A stretch of DNA of 44,747 nucleotides, from NCBI GenBank assembly GCA_903847585.1, contig CAINEC010000189.1, forward strand, positions 1-44,747, given 5' to 3'. Numbering within the stretch: position 1 is the first letter of the stretch; every line of letters begins with the position of its first letter. The position numbers were made by a program, and so were the translations under genes. Below the pieces are notes generated by a model that saw only the letters and a list, made by a program, of their open reading frames with translations, was not told the DNA's origin and did no database searches. This document shows positions 8,290-17,502 of the stretch, piece by piece. The stretch is from an uncultured Bacteroidota bacterium. GTDB taxonomy: Bacteria; Bacteroidota; Bacteroidia; AKYH767-A; OLB10.

Positions 8290-8475
8290 ATGGGATTTGC
8301 GGATAAATTTGATAAGGAAGATTATTACCTTTCGCCGGAAGGGTTTATCGTTTTTACAGAGAAATACCATTTGAAAAGAGGTCATTGTTGTCAGAGTGGT
8401 TGCAAGCACTGCCCGTGGGATTACAAGAATAAAATGCAGAAGAAAAAGAACCCTGATGCAGACGCAAAAGGGTAA
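8290..8475 (+). CDS. DUF5522 small Cys-rich protein
   Basis: 61 residues. It matches the DUF5522 pattern: a YYLSPEGFIVFTEKYHLKRG lead and four cysteines, C33, C34, C38 and C41, in GHCCQSGCKHCPW. These are spaced to bind zinc or an iron-sulfur centre. A basic tail (NKMQKKKNP) follows. Function unknown; it is a frequent short protein in Bacteroidota and Proteobacteria. It has its own promoter box 4 bases before the ATG. Confidence 0.8.
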   Translation: MGFADKFDKEDYYLSPEGFIVFTEKYHLKRGHCCQSGCKHCPWDYKNKMQKKKNPDADAKG

Positions 8476-8512
8476 ATAAATGAACAAGATTTTAAACTTA
8501 AATTAAATACAT

Positions 8513-8623
8513 GCGTTAGGGATTGGAACGGTTATCCTTTTTTGTCCGCAAAAAAGATAAAAGTGGAAAGCCCGCCAATGAAGTAGAGCTTTGCTTTGCA
8601 AGGCACACTTCAGGGGAACGCCC
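8513..8623 (+). ncRNA. Candidate structured RNA or dispersed intergenic element upstream of hutU
   Basis: Conserved-looking blocks GCGTTAGGGATT (8513-8524), AAGCCCGCC (8568-8576) and GGGGAACGCCC (8613-8623) are separated by two hairpins. Hairpin 1 (8533-8559) pairs TATCCTTTTTTG with CAAAAAAGATA across a TCCG loop, with one bulged C. Hairpin 2 (8580-8611) has an outer GAAGT/ACTTC stem and an inner GCTTTGC/GCAAGGC stem (one G-U) around a TTT loop. From memory, elements with this block order recur between genes in Bacteroidota and may correspond to a flavo-1-like motif; that recall is unverified. It ends 19 bases before the hutU ATG, so it could act as a leader or be an unrelated dispersed element. 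Confidence 0.5.
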
Positions 8624-8642
8624 AAAAGAAAATACATAAACT

Positions 8643-10325
8643 ATGATTACTTCAACCAATCAGGAAAAACTGGATTTATCGAAAACGAAAACGCCAACAG
8701 GTACTACTTTGACTTGCAAAGGATGGATTCAAGAGGCCGCTTTACGTATGTTGCACAACAACCTCGATCCCGATGTGGCAGAGCGCCCAGAGGATTTAAT
8801 TGTGTACGGCGGACGTGGTAAAGCAGCTCGTAATGTGGAGTCGTTTAATTTAATTGTGAAAGCACTGAAAGATTTAAATGATGATGAAACATTGGTTGTT
8901 CAGAGTGGAAAGCCTGTAGCGATTCTTCCAACACATAAGGATGCTCCTCGTGTAGTAATCAGTAATTCGCAGCTGGTACCGAAGTGGGCTACTTGGGAAC
9001 ATTTTGATGAGTTAGAGAAGAAAGGGTTGATGATGTACGGACAAATGACTGCTGGCTCTTGGATTTACATTGGCTCGCAAGGAATTGTTCAAGGTACGTA
9101 TGAAACGTTTAATGCTGTTGCAGAAAAACATTTTGGTGGTTCGTTAAAAGGACGCTTATGTGTTACAGCAGGTTTAGGTGGTATGGGTGGAGCTCAGCCA
9201 TTAGCCATCACGATGGCAGAAGGTGTTTGCCTTGCTGCTGAAGTAGAAGAATGGCGCGCACAAAAGCGTATCGAGACGCGTTACTTAGATGTGATTGAAC
9301 ATGATATTGATAAAGCAATTGATTTAGCGTTGGAGTTTAAAGCGAACGGAGAAAATAAATCGATTGGTGTTATTTGTACAGCAGTAAAATTATTACGTCG
9401 CATGAAAGAGCGCGGAATTGTTCCTGATGTTTTAACTGATCAAACATCGGCGCATGACCCATTAGTTGGTTATTTACCGGAAGGTTTATCGAATGAAGAA
9501 GCGAATGTGTTACGTGATAAAGATCCAAAGCATTTAGTAGATCTAAGCTATGATGCAATGGCAGAGCACGTACAGTTGATGTTAGATTTACAGTCGATGG
9601 GAGCAATTACATTTGATTATGGAAATAATTTAAGAGCTCGTGCACAAGAGCGTGGAATTAAAAATGCATTTGATTTCCCTGGTTTCGTACCAGCATATAT
9701 TCGTCCGTTGTTTTGTGAAGGAAAAGGTCCTTTTAGATGGGCTGCATTATCAGGCGACCCAGAAGATATTCGTGTAACGGATGAGGCTATCCTAAATTTA
9801 TTCCCTGATAATGTTGGATTACATCGTTGGATAAAAATGGCACAAGAACGTATTGCGTTTCAAGGATTACCTGCTCGTATTTGCTGGATAGGACAAGGTG
9901 ATAGAGAGAAAGCAGGTTTGTTGTTTAATGAATTAGTGAGAACAGGTAAAGTAAAAGCTCCGATTGTAATTGGTCGTGATCACTTAGATACTGGTTCTGT
10001 GGCTAGCCCTAACCGTGAGACGGAAGCAATGTTAGACGGTTCGGATGCTGTTGCTGACTGGCCAATATTAAATGCATTGATTAATACAGCTGGTGGTGCA
10101 TCGTGGGTTAGCTTACATCATGGTGGTGGTGTTGGAATGGGATATTCGATTCACTCAGGAATGGTGATTGTTGCTGATGGAACTGCTGATGCAGATGCGC
10201 GTTTGAAGCGTGTATTACATAACGATCCAGGTATGGGAGTTATTCGCCATATGGATGCAGGTTATGACATTGCATTAGATACCGCAAGAAAAAATCGTTT
10301 AGATATTCGCGAGCGATTGAAATAA
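8643..10325 (+). CDS. hutU: Urocanate hydratase (urocanase)
   Basis: 560 residues, full length for the family. It converts urocanate to imidazolone propionate, the second step of histidine degradation, with tightly bound NAD+ in the cytoplasm. Signatures: [10 protein letters not shown] (55-64), [17 protein letters not shown] (132-148), [12 protein letters not shown] (177-188), [15 protein letters not shown] and the [13 protein letters not shown] loop near the C-terminus. hutH, hutI and hutG are not in the window, so this hut gene stands apart from its pathway partners. A structured element lies just upstream and a bidirectional terminator just downstream. Confidence 0.97.
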   Translation: MITSTNQEKLDLSKTKTPTGTTLTCKGWIQEAALRMLHNNLDPDVAERPEDLIVYGGRGKAARNVESFNLIVKALKDLNDDETLVVQSGKPVAILPTHKDAPRVVISNSQLVPKWATWEHFDELEKKGLMMYGQMTAGSWIYIGSQGIVQGTYETFNAVAEKHFGGSLKGRLCVTAGLGGMGGAQPLAITMAEGVCLAAEVEEWRAQKRIETRYLDVIEHDIDKAIDLALEFKANGENKSIGVICTAVKLLRRMKERGIVPDVLTDQTSAHDPLVGYLPEGLSNEEANVLRDKDPKHLVDLSYDAMAEHVQLMLDLQSMGAITFDYGNNLRARAQERGIKNAFDFPGFVPAYIRPLFCEGKGPFRWAALSGDPEDIRVTDEAILNLFPDNVGLHRWIKMAQERIAFQGLPARICWIGQGDREKAGLLFNELVRTGKVKAPIVIGRDHLDTGSVASPNRETEAMLDGSDAVADWPILNALINTAGGASWVSLHHGGGVGMGYSIHSGMVIVADGTADADARLKRVLHNDPGMGVIRHMDAGYDIALDTARKNRLDIRERLK

Positions 10326-10344
10326 AAATTGTTGGATAAAGAAA

Positions 10345-10374
10345 AACCCTGTAGAATGCACTACAGGGTTTTTT
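10345..10374. terminator. Bidirectional terminator between convergent genes
   Basis: Ten-pair stem AACCCTGTAG / CTACAGGGTT with loop AATGCA. An A run precedes it and a T run follows, so it can serve both hutU and the convergent gene. Confidence 0.85.
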
Positions 10375-10391
10375 ATTGGTTTGAAGTTTTA

Positions 10392-12806
10392 CTATTTCAC
10401 TTTGATGATGCGCGTAGAGAGTGTGATATTCTCATTTTTCACTTCTAAGAAATAAACACCTTCGGGAAGATTATTTGTTTCTAGTTGATTATCGCGGCTA
10501 TTAAAATGCTCTACTGATTTTGTCTGAACAATTTGTCCAAGTGGATTAATTAAATTGATTACAACTTGCTTTCCGTTAAATGTTGGACAATTTACCGTGA
10601 TGGTATTTTTAAATGGATTAGGAGCAGCTGTTAGCAAACTACTATTCGACACATATCCGATACCGGTAGTATTGATGGTTACACAACCGTTAACGATAGT
10701 ACAATTTGCTTCTTCATAATCTGCATTTACGGCAGCATAGAAATTATCGATACATACCAACGTTGATGTTGTAGACTGATAATAAATTCTAAACAGTGGA
10801 ACAGCGATGTTCTGCTTAGTTAATGAAACTTCATCGAATGCCAGTGCCACTACTCTACCATTAGCTGGAACAAAGGCAATGTAAGGGTTAAAGAGCGAAC
10901 TAATATTTTTAATTGAATCGATGATTAATCCGGAGATATGAAAATCTACAGCAAGCAATCGTCCATCAGGATTAGCAATAGCTACATCAATAAATTTATC
11001 TTGTGTATTTACACTATCGATGCTGATATAAACAGTTTGCAAAACATTCTTTAAATTTTTCGGGAAATCACAATGTGAATGCGAAATACTTGTTCCATTG
11101 GGATGGGTATGCGTTCCTGCAGAATCGCGAATACAACCATTCAATTTAGCTGCATCGGTTACAGTTAACGTATTGTCACCATTTAAATCGTTGCAAGGAG
11201 CTACACTAGCAAGATTAACAATATCGATACAGTAGTTGACTAAATCAATTGAATCACGATCAGCATCTATGTCCCAATCGCCCGCCAAACGCGAGCCATT
11301 ACAGTCACCAATACAATCCTTCTTTGCTAACCCGAATGTATCACCTAAACAATCGACAATAGGAACACAGAAGGGTGTATTATTAAGTGTTGCTACTACA
11401 CTTCCGGTTGCTCGTGATAAATTAAAGCACATATACGCAGCGTTATTCGAATAATCTGTTTCAACATGCCCTAGTTTATCAGGCGACTCATCCCAATTTA
11501 CTTTAACCACTAACGTGTATTTTCCATCGGGCACATCGGTAATATCTATCCACTGACATTGCAATCCAGAGCTATACTCATCGGCACAACCAGCAGAGAT
11601 ACCCATATCACTACAACCATATTTTGCGGTTCCAGTAAAGCACATTAAATCAAGCACGCAAAATCCATTTTTAAATCCTACCTGCATTTCATTCTGCAAC
11701 GAATCGTATAATTCATATTTCGCATAACCTGCATAATGCCAATGTCCGTGGCAGTTATCAAAAACAAATTGCGAGTTTCCAGTTTGAGGCGGACCGATAT
11801 AATAATCCTGATCACCATCGTTGGAAATACGTGTTGTAAAATTAATAATATCACGTTGACCATATCCTGAAGTACATCCTTCGCCAATCAAACAAACATC
11901 GTTACCATTGATAGAAGAAACATAAAGCGAATTACGTAATACATTTTGATCAACAACTAAATCAGGACCATGATTACAATTTGGATCACCAGGATAAACA
12001 CATGTATTATTATCGATGATTGCAAGCGGATTAAAATTACATGCTGTTGAATCCATACAGCCAACTACAGGTCCGCCATAAGTAATTTGCCAGGTGATAG
12101 TACTATCGATGCAAGAAGAGTCGCCACCTACACGAATGTAATACGTTTGACCAGCCTGCAAACCTGCAGGCAAATACGACTGAATTCCACAGGCATCATC
12201 GTTGTAATAAATCGTTCCGTATTGAAGCGAATCCCAAATCAAACCATTACAATAATCATACACCCACAAACGTGTGTTGCAAGTATTATCAGGAAAACAT
12301 GCGCTGATGTTAAACATACCTGTTGAGTCAGGAATGAATTCGTACCAGGTAGATTGACCAACGGAATTATAGATTGTATCTTGGTAAGCGACGAATGCAT
12401 CGTTGCAATATGAGCCTGGAGGGCAATTTACATACGATGTTGAGGAAAAAGTGAATTGTCCTCCACTATCGGCAACAACACCATTAACTGATAAGGTATA
12501 ATGACCAATACCATAACTACAGCAAATTCCATCACCGTAAGTATCTTGAATGATAAACTTTATACATGTTCCTGTAGGAACACAAATCGAATCAGCATAA
12601 AATGATGAAACCCCCATTGCTGGCTGACTTGAAAGCAAAATAGCTCCAGTATTAGTGTAAAGATTCCAGCTGGTTTCTTGCGGGTAAGCATCCGTTAAAA
12701 GTTCGACTTTTATAACATCATATCCTGCAGGACATTGTGCTTTTAAAGCAGTTGAGAATGTGGAAATCAATAAGATTAAAATGATTGCGCGTAAATATGT
12801 ATTCAT
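10392..12806 (-). CDS. Secreted lysyl-oxidase-like copper amine oxidase with dockerin-like module and T9SS type A signal
   Basis: 804 residues from the ATG at 12806; a TTG nine bases upstream is rejected. Signal peptide about 1-23. An N-terminal beta-rich region (24-250) contains DTYGDGICC. A GCMDSTACNFNP ... DNNTCVYP cysteine motif lies at 249-272. The lysyl oxidase domain spans about 281-465: copper ligands H353, H355 and H357 in NCHGHWHYAGYAKYELYD, the likely LTQ cofactor pair K379 (VGFKNGFC) and Y411 (CADEYSSG), and QCQWIDITDVPDGKY, which closely matches animal LOX. A dockerin-like Ca-binding pair (DIDADRDSIDLVNY, DLNGDNTLTVTD) lies at about 500-560, a cohesin-like beta domain at about 588-705, and the T9SS type A sorting domain at the end. 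It would oxidise peptidyl or small amines to aldehydes outside the cell. The substrate is unknown. Confidence 0.85.
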   Translation of the reverse strand: MNTYLRAIILILLISTFSTALKAQCPAGYDVIKVELLTDAYPQETSWNLYTNTGAILLSSQPAMGVSSFYADSICVPTGTCIKFIIQDTYGDGICCSYGIGHYTLSVNGVVADSGGQFTFSSTSYVNCPPGSYCNDAFVAYQDTIYNSVGQSTWYEFIPDSTGMFNISACFPDNTCNTRLWVYDYCNGLIWDSLQYGTIYYNDDACGIQSYLPAGLQAGQTYYIRVGGDSSCIDSTITWQITYGGPVVGCMDSTACNFNPLAIIDNNTCVYPGDPNCNHGPDLVVDQNVLRNSLYVSSINGNDVCLIGEGCTSGYGQRDIINFTTRISNDGDQDYYIGPPQTGNSQFVFDNCHGHWHYAGYAKYELYDSLQNEMQVGFKNGFCVLDLMCFTGTAKYGCSDMGISAGCADEYSSGLQCQWIDITDVPDGKYTLVVKVNWDESPDKLGHVETDYSNNAAYMCFNLSRATGSVVATLNNTPFCVPIVDCLGDTFGLAKKDCIGDCNGSRLAGDWDIDADRDSIDLVNYCIDIVNLASVAPCNDLNGDNTLTVTDAAKLNGCIRDSAGTHTHPNGTSISHSHCDFPKNLKNVLQTVYISIDSVNTQDKFIDVAIANPDGRLLAVDFHISGLIIDSIKNISSLFNPYIAFVPANGRVVALAFDEVSLTKQNIAVPLFRIYYQSTTSTLVCIDNFYAAVNADYEEANCTIVNGCVTINTTGIGYVSNSSLLTAAPNPFKNTITVNCPTFNGKQVVINLINPLGQIVQTKSVEHFNSRDNQLETNNLPEGVYFLEVKNENITLSTRIIKVK

Positions 12807-12942
12807 GGTTATCAATTAAAGTTCAATATTACGCATTTTTTATTTTCGATGGATGAGTCCACAACCTCGATTTGTTAAAAACTATTTACTAAAAATCAGC
12901 TTTCTGATGCTTGAAAATTCCTTTCATCAGAAAGTGAAGATG

Positions 12943-12950
12943 TATATTTG
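12943..12950 (+). promoter_or_regulatory. Promoter -7 box (TATATTTG)
   Basis: Exact TANNTTTG match 6 bases before the ATG at 12957. Because it overlaps the alternative TTG start at 12948, it also argues for the ATG. Confidence 0.55.
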
Positions 12951-12956
12951 TGGCTT

Positions 12957-15347
12957 ATGTCAGAATATTTACAACAATTAAACGAAGCTCAGTGTGATGC
13001 AGTTGTTCAGACAGAGGGCCCAGTGATGATTATTGCAGGTGCAGGCTCAGGAAAAACAAGAGTATTAACCTTTCGAATAGCCCATTTATTAAATAACGGA
13101 GTTGATGCATTTCAGATATTAGCTTTAACTTTTACAAATAAAGCCGCTCGAGAAATGAAAGAGCGTATTAATAAGGTGGCAGGAACGGAAGCGAAGAACT
13201 TATGGATGGGCACTTTTCACTCGGTGTTTGCAAAAATTTTACGAATTGAAGCGGATAAAATTGGATTCCCAACCAACTTTACCATTTACGATAGCGACGA
13301 TAGTAAAAGTTTAATGCGTGATATTTTGAAGGAGCAAAGTTTAGATGATAAAACTTACAAACCTTCGGTTGTATTAAACCGTATTTCGAGCGCAAAAAAT
13401 AATTTATATAACTGGCAGCAATACGCACATAATCCAGAAGTATTGAGTGAAGATAAAAGTACTGGTCGCCCGCTAACAGCTACACTTTTTGAGATGTATA
13501 GCAAGCGTTGCTTTAATGCATCGGCTATGGACTTTGATGATATTTTGTACTACACCTGGAAATTATTTCAAGATCATCCGGATGTGTTGTATAAATATCA
13601 GAATAAGTTTAAGTACATCATGGTGGATGAGTTTCAAGACACCAACTATGTGCAGTATGTCATCGTAAGAAAATTATCTGCGCAACATCAGAACATCTGT
13701 GTGGTAGGCGACGACGCTCAAAGTATTTATGCATTTCGCGGAGCAAATATTCAGAACATTTTAAATTTTGAAAAAGATTATCCTGAATTAAGAACTTTTA
13801 AGCTTGAGCAGAATTATCGTAGTACAAAAATGATTGTACAAGCTGCGAATAGCATCATTGCAAAAAATAAACATCAATTAAAAAAAGATGTCTGGACCGA
13901 TAATCACTACGGTGAAAAAATTAAAGTAATTAAATCACTCTCCGATAATGAAGAAGGCAATATGGTAGCCAACTCTATTTTTCAGGAGAAGATGAACCAT
14001 CAATTGCACAATAAAGATTTCGCCATTTTATATCGCACCAATGCACAGTCGCGATCGATGGAAGAAGCATTAAGACGATTAAATATTCCTTATCGTGTTT
14101 ATGGTGGCACTTCGTTTTATAATCGAAAAGAGATTAAAGATTTATTAGCTTATTTCCGATTAGCAATTAACCCAAGTGATGAAGAAGCGATCAAGCGAAT
14201 CATCAACTACCCTACTCGAGGAATTGGAAAAACTACGCTCGATAAATTAGTTGCGACAGCAGTCAATGAAGGGAAAAGCCTGTGGGAGATCTTATGCAAT
14301 GTTGAAACAGGAACGACACAATTAAACTCTGGAACTAGAGAGAAAATAAGTGCTTTTGCAACGATGGTAAAGAGTTGGCAAATCATGTTGCCTACGCATA
14401 ACGCTTACGATTTAGCTCATCATATTGCAGGTGCATGCGGATTACTTACCGAATTATATGCTGACAGAACGCCTGAAGGAATTAGTCATTACGAAAACGT
14501 GCAGGAGTTATTAAATGGTATTAAAGAGTTTTGTGATTCAGGAGAAGTGCCATTAGAAGTACCATCTGCTGAAATAGCACAGAATGGAATAAGAACGTTG
14601 GATTTATACTTACAGGATATTGCATTGCTCACGGATGCAGATAATGATAAAGATGATGATGATAATAAAGTCATGCTGATGACTATTCATAGTGCTAAAG
14701 GATTAGAGTTTATGAATGTTTATGTTGTTGGTATGGAGGAAGCTTTATTTCCATCACAACTAGCATTGAATTCACGTACGGAGTTAGAAGAAGAGCGAAG
14801 ATTATTTTATGTAGCTGTTACGCGTGCTGAACGAAAACTGACGTTATCGTATGCGGTGAGTCGTTATAAATGGGGCAACCTCGTTAACTCAGCTCCGAGT
14901 CGTTTTTTAGAGGAGATTGATGAAGATTGCTTAGAAATTATCAATACAGTTCCGAAAGCTAGAACATTTAACGATGATGATACGCGTAGCTCGTGGGGAG
15001 GAGGAAATAACTTCGGCATGAAGCAGCGCTATACGAATCAGAATGGACTTCAGAAAAAGACGGAAACTCCGAAAAACACTGCGCCACCAAAACCAAGTGG
15101 TATTCCTGCAGGATTTAAAAAAGTAACCAATGCCCAACCTGCTTCCAATACAAGCAACAGCGACTTTGTAGCAGATGAACCATCGAAGATTCAGGTGGGT
15201 ATGAATGTGAATCATCAGCGCTTTGGAAATGGCCAAGTCATTAGCATTGAAGGGCGATTCCCAGAGAGCAAGGCCATTATTTTATTTGAGCAAGAAGGCC
15301 AGAAGCAACTCTTACTTAAGTTTGCCAAACTTAAAATTCTGAATTAA
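12957..15347 (+). CDS. pcrA: UvrD/PcrA-type superfamily 1A DNA helicase
   Basis: 796 residues from the ATG; the upstream TTG at 12948 lies inside the promoter box. Helicase motifs in order: Q-motif LNEAQCDAV, Walker A GAGSGKT (28-34), Ia ALTFTNKAAREMKER, II VDEFQDTN, III VGDDAQSIYAFRGA, IV LEQNYRST, V MTIHSAKGLEF and VI LFYVAVTRAE. The C-terminal 55 residues (VGMNVNHQRFGNGQVISIEG) form the Tudor-like RNA-polymerase-binding fold typical of PcrA/UvrD. It is a 3'-5' translocase in nucleotide excision repair, replication-fork repair and transcription-coupled repair. UvrD and PcrA are one family; the name choice is conventional. Confidence 0.95.
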   Translation: MSEYLQQLNEAQCDAVVQTEGPVMIIAGAGSGKTRVLTFRIAHLLNNGVDAFQILALTFTNKAAREMKERINKVAGTEAKNLWMGTFHSVFAKILRIEADKIGFPTNFTIYDSDDSKSLMRDILKEQSLDDKTYKPSVVLNRISSAKNNLYNWQQYAHNPEVLSEDKSTGRPLTATLFEMYSKRCFNASAMDFDDILYYTWKLFQDHPDVLYKYQNKFKYIMVDEFQDTNYVQYVIVRKLSAQHQNICVVGDDAQSIYAFRGANIQNILNFEKDYPELRTFKLEQNYRSTKMIVQAANSIIAKNKHQLKKDVWTDNHYGEKIKVIKSLSDNEEGNMVANSIFQEKMNHQLHNKDFAILYRTNAQSRSMEEALRRLNIPYRVYGGTSFYNRKEIKDLLAYFRLAINPSDEEAIKRIINYPTRGIGKTTLDKLVATAVNEGKSLWEILCNVETGTTQLNSGTREKISAFATMVKSWQIMLPTHNAYDLAHHIAGACGLLTELYADRTPEGISHYENVQELLNGIKEFCDSGEVPLEVPSAEIAQNGIRTLDLYLQDIALLTDADNDKDDDDNKVMLMTIHSAKGLEFMNVYVVGMEEALFPSQLALNSRTELEEERRLFYVAVTRAERKLTLSYAVSRYKWGNLVNSAPSRFLEEIDEDCLEIINTVPKARTFNDDDTRSSWGGGNNFGMKQRYTNQNGLQKKTETPKNTAPPKPSGIPAGFKKVTNAQPASNTSNSDFVADEPSKIQVGMNVNHQRFGNGQVISIEGRFPESKAIILFEQEGQKQLLLKFAKLKILN

Positions 15348-15416
15348 GCAAAATTTATTGTACCTTGCGTGTTGAAATTTAACCAGGATTATTTTCTCTT
15401 TGAAATAATAATCGGT

Positions 15417-15424
15417 TAATTTTG
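15417..15424 (+). promoter_or_regulatory. Possible promoter -7 box (TAATTTTG)
   Basis: TANNTTTG match about 60 bases before the DUF4290 gene. The only TTTG nearby is 14 bases upstream, short of the usual 19-21, so this is a weak call. Confidence 0.35.
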
Positions 15425-15485
15425 TTGTTATGCAGTTATTGTGTTTGATAGCAGACTGCTCTAAAATCAAGAATTATTTTAATTA

Positions 15486-16127
15486 ATGGAATATAATACA
15501 TCCCGAGCATCGCTCATTTTTCCCGAATACGGACGCGCCATTCAAGAAATGGTGAATTATGCAAAAGAATTACCTACTAAAGAAGAAAGGACTGCTGCTG
15601 CGAAAACGATTGTAAATGCGATGGCTGTTTTACATCCTCAGCAAAAAGACATGACAGATTACCGTCAGAAATTATGGGATCATTTGTTTATCATATCGGA
15701 CTTCAATTTAGATTGCGAGTCTCCTTACCCTATGCCTGATCCAGAGATAGTGAGTAAGAAACCTAAAACTATTGCTTATCCGCAAAAGAATATCCGCATG
15801 CGCCACTATGGTAGCATAGTTGAGAAAATGATTGCAGAAGCGAAGAATATGGAAGAAGGCGCAGAGCGCGAAAATGTGATAGAGCAAATTGCGAATTTCA
15901 TGAAGGCGAGTTACCTTACTTGGAATCGTGATACGGTTAGTGATGAATTAATTTTTGATCAATTGAAAGAATTTTCGGGTGGGTTATTATCGGTGAAAGA
16001 AGATACAAAGCTGGCAACTAAGTTTGTCGATTTACAAGACACCAGCAGAAATCGTAATCACCATAACAACAATAACAAAAATCATCGCTCAGGTAAAAAA
16101 CGTAATGGATTTAACCGTGGAAAATAA
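15486..16127 (+). CDS. DUF4290 domain protein
   Basis: 213 residues. It matches DUF4290, a Bacteroidota family that I recall usually sitting directly before murA, as here. Largely helical, with MEYNTSRASLIFPEYGRAIQ at the N-terminus and NIRMRHYGSIVEKMI in the middle; no signal peptide. The last 30 residues are low complexity and strongly basic (Asn/His/Lys/Arg-rich), suggesting nucleic-acid or ribosome contact, which is inference. Function unknown. Its 3' end overlaps the murA start by 23 bases in another frame, so the two genes are likely translated together. Confidence 0.85.
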   Translation: MEYNTSRASLIFPEYGRAIQEMVNYAKELPTKEERTAAAKTIVNAMAVLHPQQKDMTDYRQKLWDHLFIISDFNLDCESPYPMPDPEIVSKKPKTIAYPQKNIRMRHYGSIVEKMIAEAKNMEEGAERENVIEQIANFMKASYLTWNRDTVSDELIFDQLKEFSGGLLSVKEDTKLATKFVDLQDTSRNRNHHNNNNKNHRSGKKRNGFNRGK

Positions 16128-17451
16128 TTTAACAGAAGTGGCTACAGGAACAAGTTTTGAAATTATTGGAGGAACTAAACTATCAGGTAGTATAGAACCT
16201 CAAGGTGCAAAAAACGAAGCATTACAAGTGCTATGTACCGTATTACTCACCAATGAGCGAGTAATCATCGAAAACGTTCCTGAAATCAGAGATGTATTAA
16301 AGCTGATTGAACTCCTTGAAAAAATGGGAGTTGTTGTTGAGCGAATCAAAGCCAACGTTTATTCTTTCGAAGCATCGAATGTAAACATGGACTATCTTCA
16401 AACGAAAGAGTTTTCGAAGTTAGCCTCTGCCCTACGTGGTTCAATTATGATTGTTGGTCCGTTGTTAGCCCGCTTTGGCAAAGCAAGTATTCCGAAGCCA
16501 GGTGGTGATAAAATCGGACGTAGAAGATTAGATACGCACTTTATAGGATTCCAAAGTTTAGGTGCAAAGTTCGACTTCGACGGAACAGAGAACTTTTTTA
16601 CTGTAGAAGCAAAGGAACTGAAAGGTACTTACATGCATTTAGATGAGGCCTCAGTTACTGGAACTGCAAATATTGTGATGGCGGCTGTAATGGCTAAAGG
16701 CACGACTACGATCTATAATGCAGCCTGCGAACCTTACTTGCAACAGCTTTGCAAAATGCTAAATGCAATGGGCGCAAAAATTACTGGTATCGGATCAAAC
16801 ATGCTAGTAATTGAAGGAGTTGAAAAAATGCATGGCACGCAACATCGCATTTTACCTGATATGATTGAAGTGGGTTCCTTCATTGGACTAGCAGCAATGA
16901 CACAGAGTGAGCTGACCATTAAAAATGTAGGATTACAACATTTAGGAATTATTCCAGCTACTTTTCAGCGTTTAGGAATTAAAATGGAATTCAGAGGGGA
17001 TGATATTTACATTCCTGCTCAAGAGAAATACGAAATTGATACTTTCATTGATGGCTCTATCTTAACGATTGCCGATCAGATCTGGCCAGGTTTTACTCCG
17101 GATTTAATCAGTGTTGTTTTAGTAACAGCAACACAGGCGGTAGGTACGGTATTGATTCATCAGAAAATGTTCGAGAGTCGTTTGTTCTTCGTAGATAAGT
17201 TGATTGATATGGGCGCTCAGATCATTTTATGCGACCCACATCGTGCAACAGTTATTGGATTAGGAAGAAAGCATCCATTAAAAGGAATTCAAATGACCTC
17301 TCCTGATATTCGTGCAGGGGTAGCCTTATTGATTGCGGCTATGTCGGCAAAAGGGAAGAGTGTTATTCATAATATTGAACAAATTGACAGAGGGTACGAA
17401 CGCATTGACGAACGATTAAATGCATTAGGTGCTCAAATAAAAAGAATTTAA
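16105..17451 (+). CDS. murA: UDP-N-acetylglucosamine 1-carboxyvinyltransferase, Asp-type active site
   Basis: 448 residues from the ATG at 16105; the longer frame from 16024 reads the DUF4290 tail out of frame and is rejected. It transfers enolpyruvate from PEP to UDP-GlcNAc, the first committed step of peptidoglycan synthesis, in the cytoplasm. Motifs: PQGAKNEALQVL (about 32-43, with the conserved Lys-Asn), SALRGSIMIVGPLLARFG, LPDMIEVGSFIGLAAM and HIDRGYERI-like QIDRGYERIDERL. The active-site loop reads PKPGGDKIGRRRLDTH, so the residue equivalent to E. coli C115 is D135 (codon 16507-16509). Cys-to-Asp at this site is known in other species to abolish fosfomycin alkylation. Confidence 0.95.
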   Translation: MDLTVENNLTEVATGTSFEIIGGTKLSGSIEPQGAKNEALQVLCTVLLTNERVIIENVPEIRDVLKLIELLEKMGVVVERIKANVYSFEASNVNMDYLQTKEFSKLASALRGSIMIVGPLLARFGKASIPKPGGDKIGRRRLDTHFIGFQSLGAKFDFDGTENFFTVEAKELKGTYMHLDEASVTGTANIVMAAVMAKGTTTIYNAACEPYLQQLCKMLNAMGAKITGIGSNMLVIEGVEKMHGTQHRILPDMIEVGSFIGLAAMTQSELTIKNVGLQHLGIIPATFQRLGIKMEFRGDDIYIPAQEKYEIDTFIDGSILTIADQIWPGFTPDLISVVLVTATQAVGTVLIHQKMFESRLFFVDKLIDMGAQIILCDPHRATVIGLGRKHPLKGIQMTSPDIRAGVALLIAAMSAKGKSVIHNIEQIDRGYERIDERLNALGAQIKRI

Positions 17452-17463
17452 TTTCGTTGGTAT

Positions 17464-17471
17464 TATATTTG
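17464..17471 (+). promoter_or_regulatory. Promoter -7 box (TATATTTG)
   Basis: Exact TANNTTTG match 31 bases before the ATG of the thioredoxin-like gene. No clear -33 TTTG. Confidence 0.45.
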
Positions 17472-17502
17472 CCAACGGGCCGCGACTAAAAAAAACAGAC
17501 AT

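Noticed and set aside
8591-8821. Open frame overlapping the hutU start
   Set aside because: It is in another frame of a clear urocanase gene and has no recognisable product.
12948-12956. TTG start of the helicase
   Set aside because: It overlaps the TATATTTG box; the ATG at 12957 follows it by 6 bases.
16024-16104. Longer murA start
   Set aside because: These codons read the DUF4290 tail in another frame and match nothing in MurA; ATG at 16105 gives the family length.
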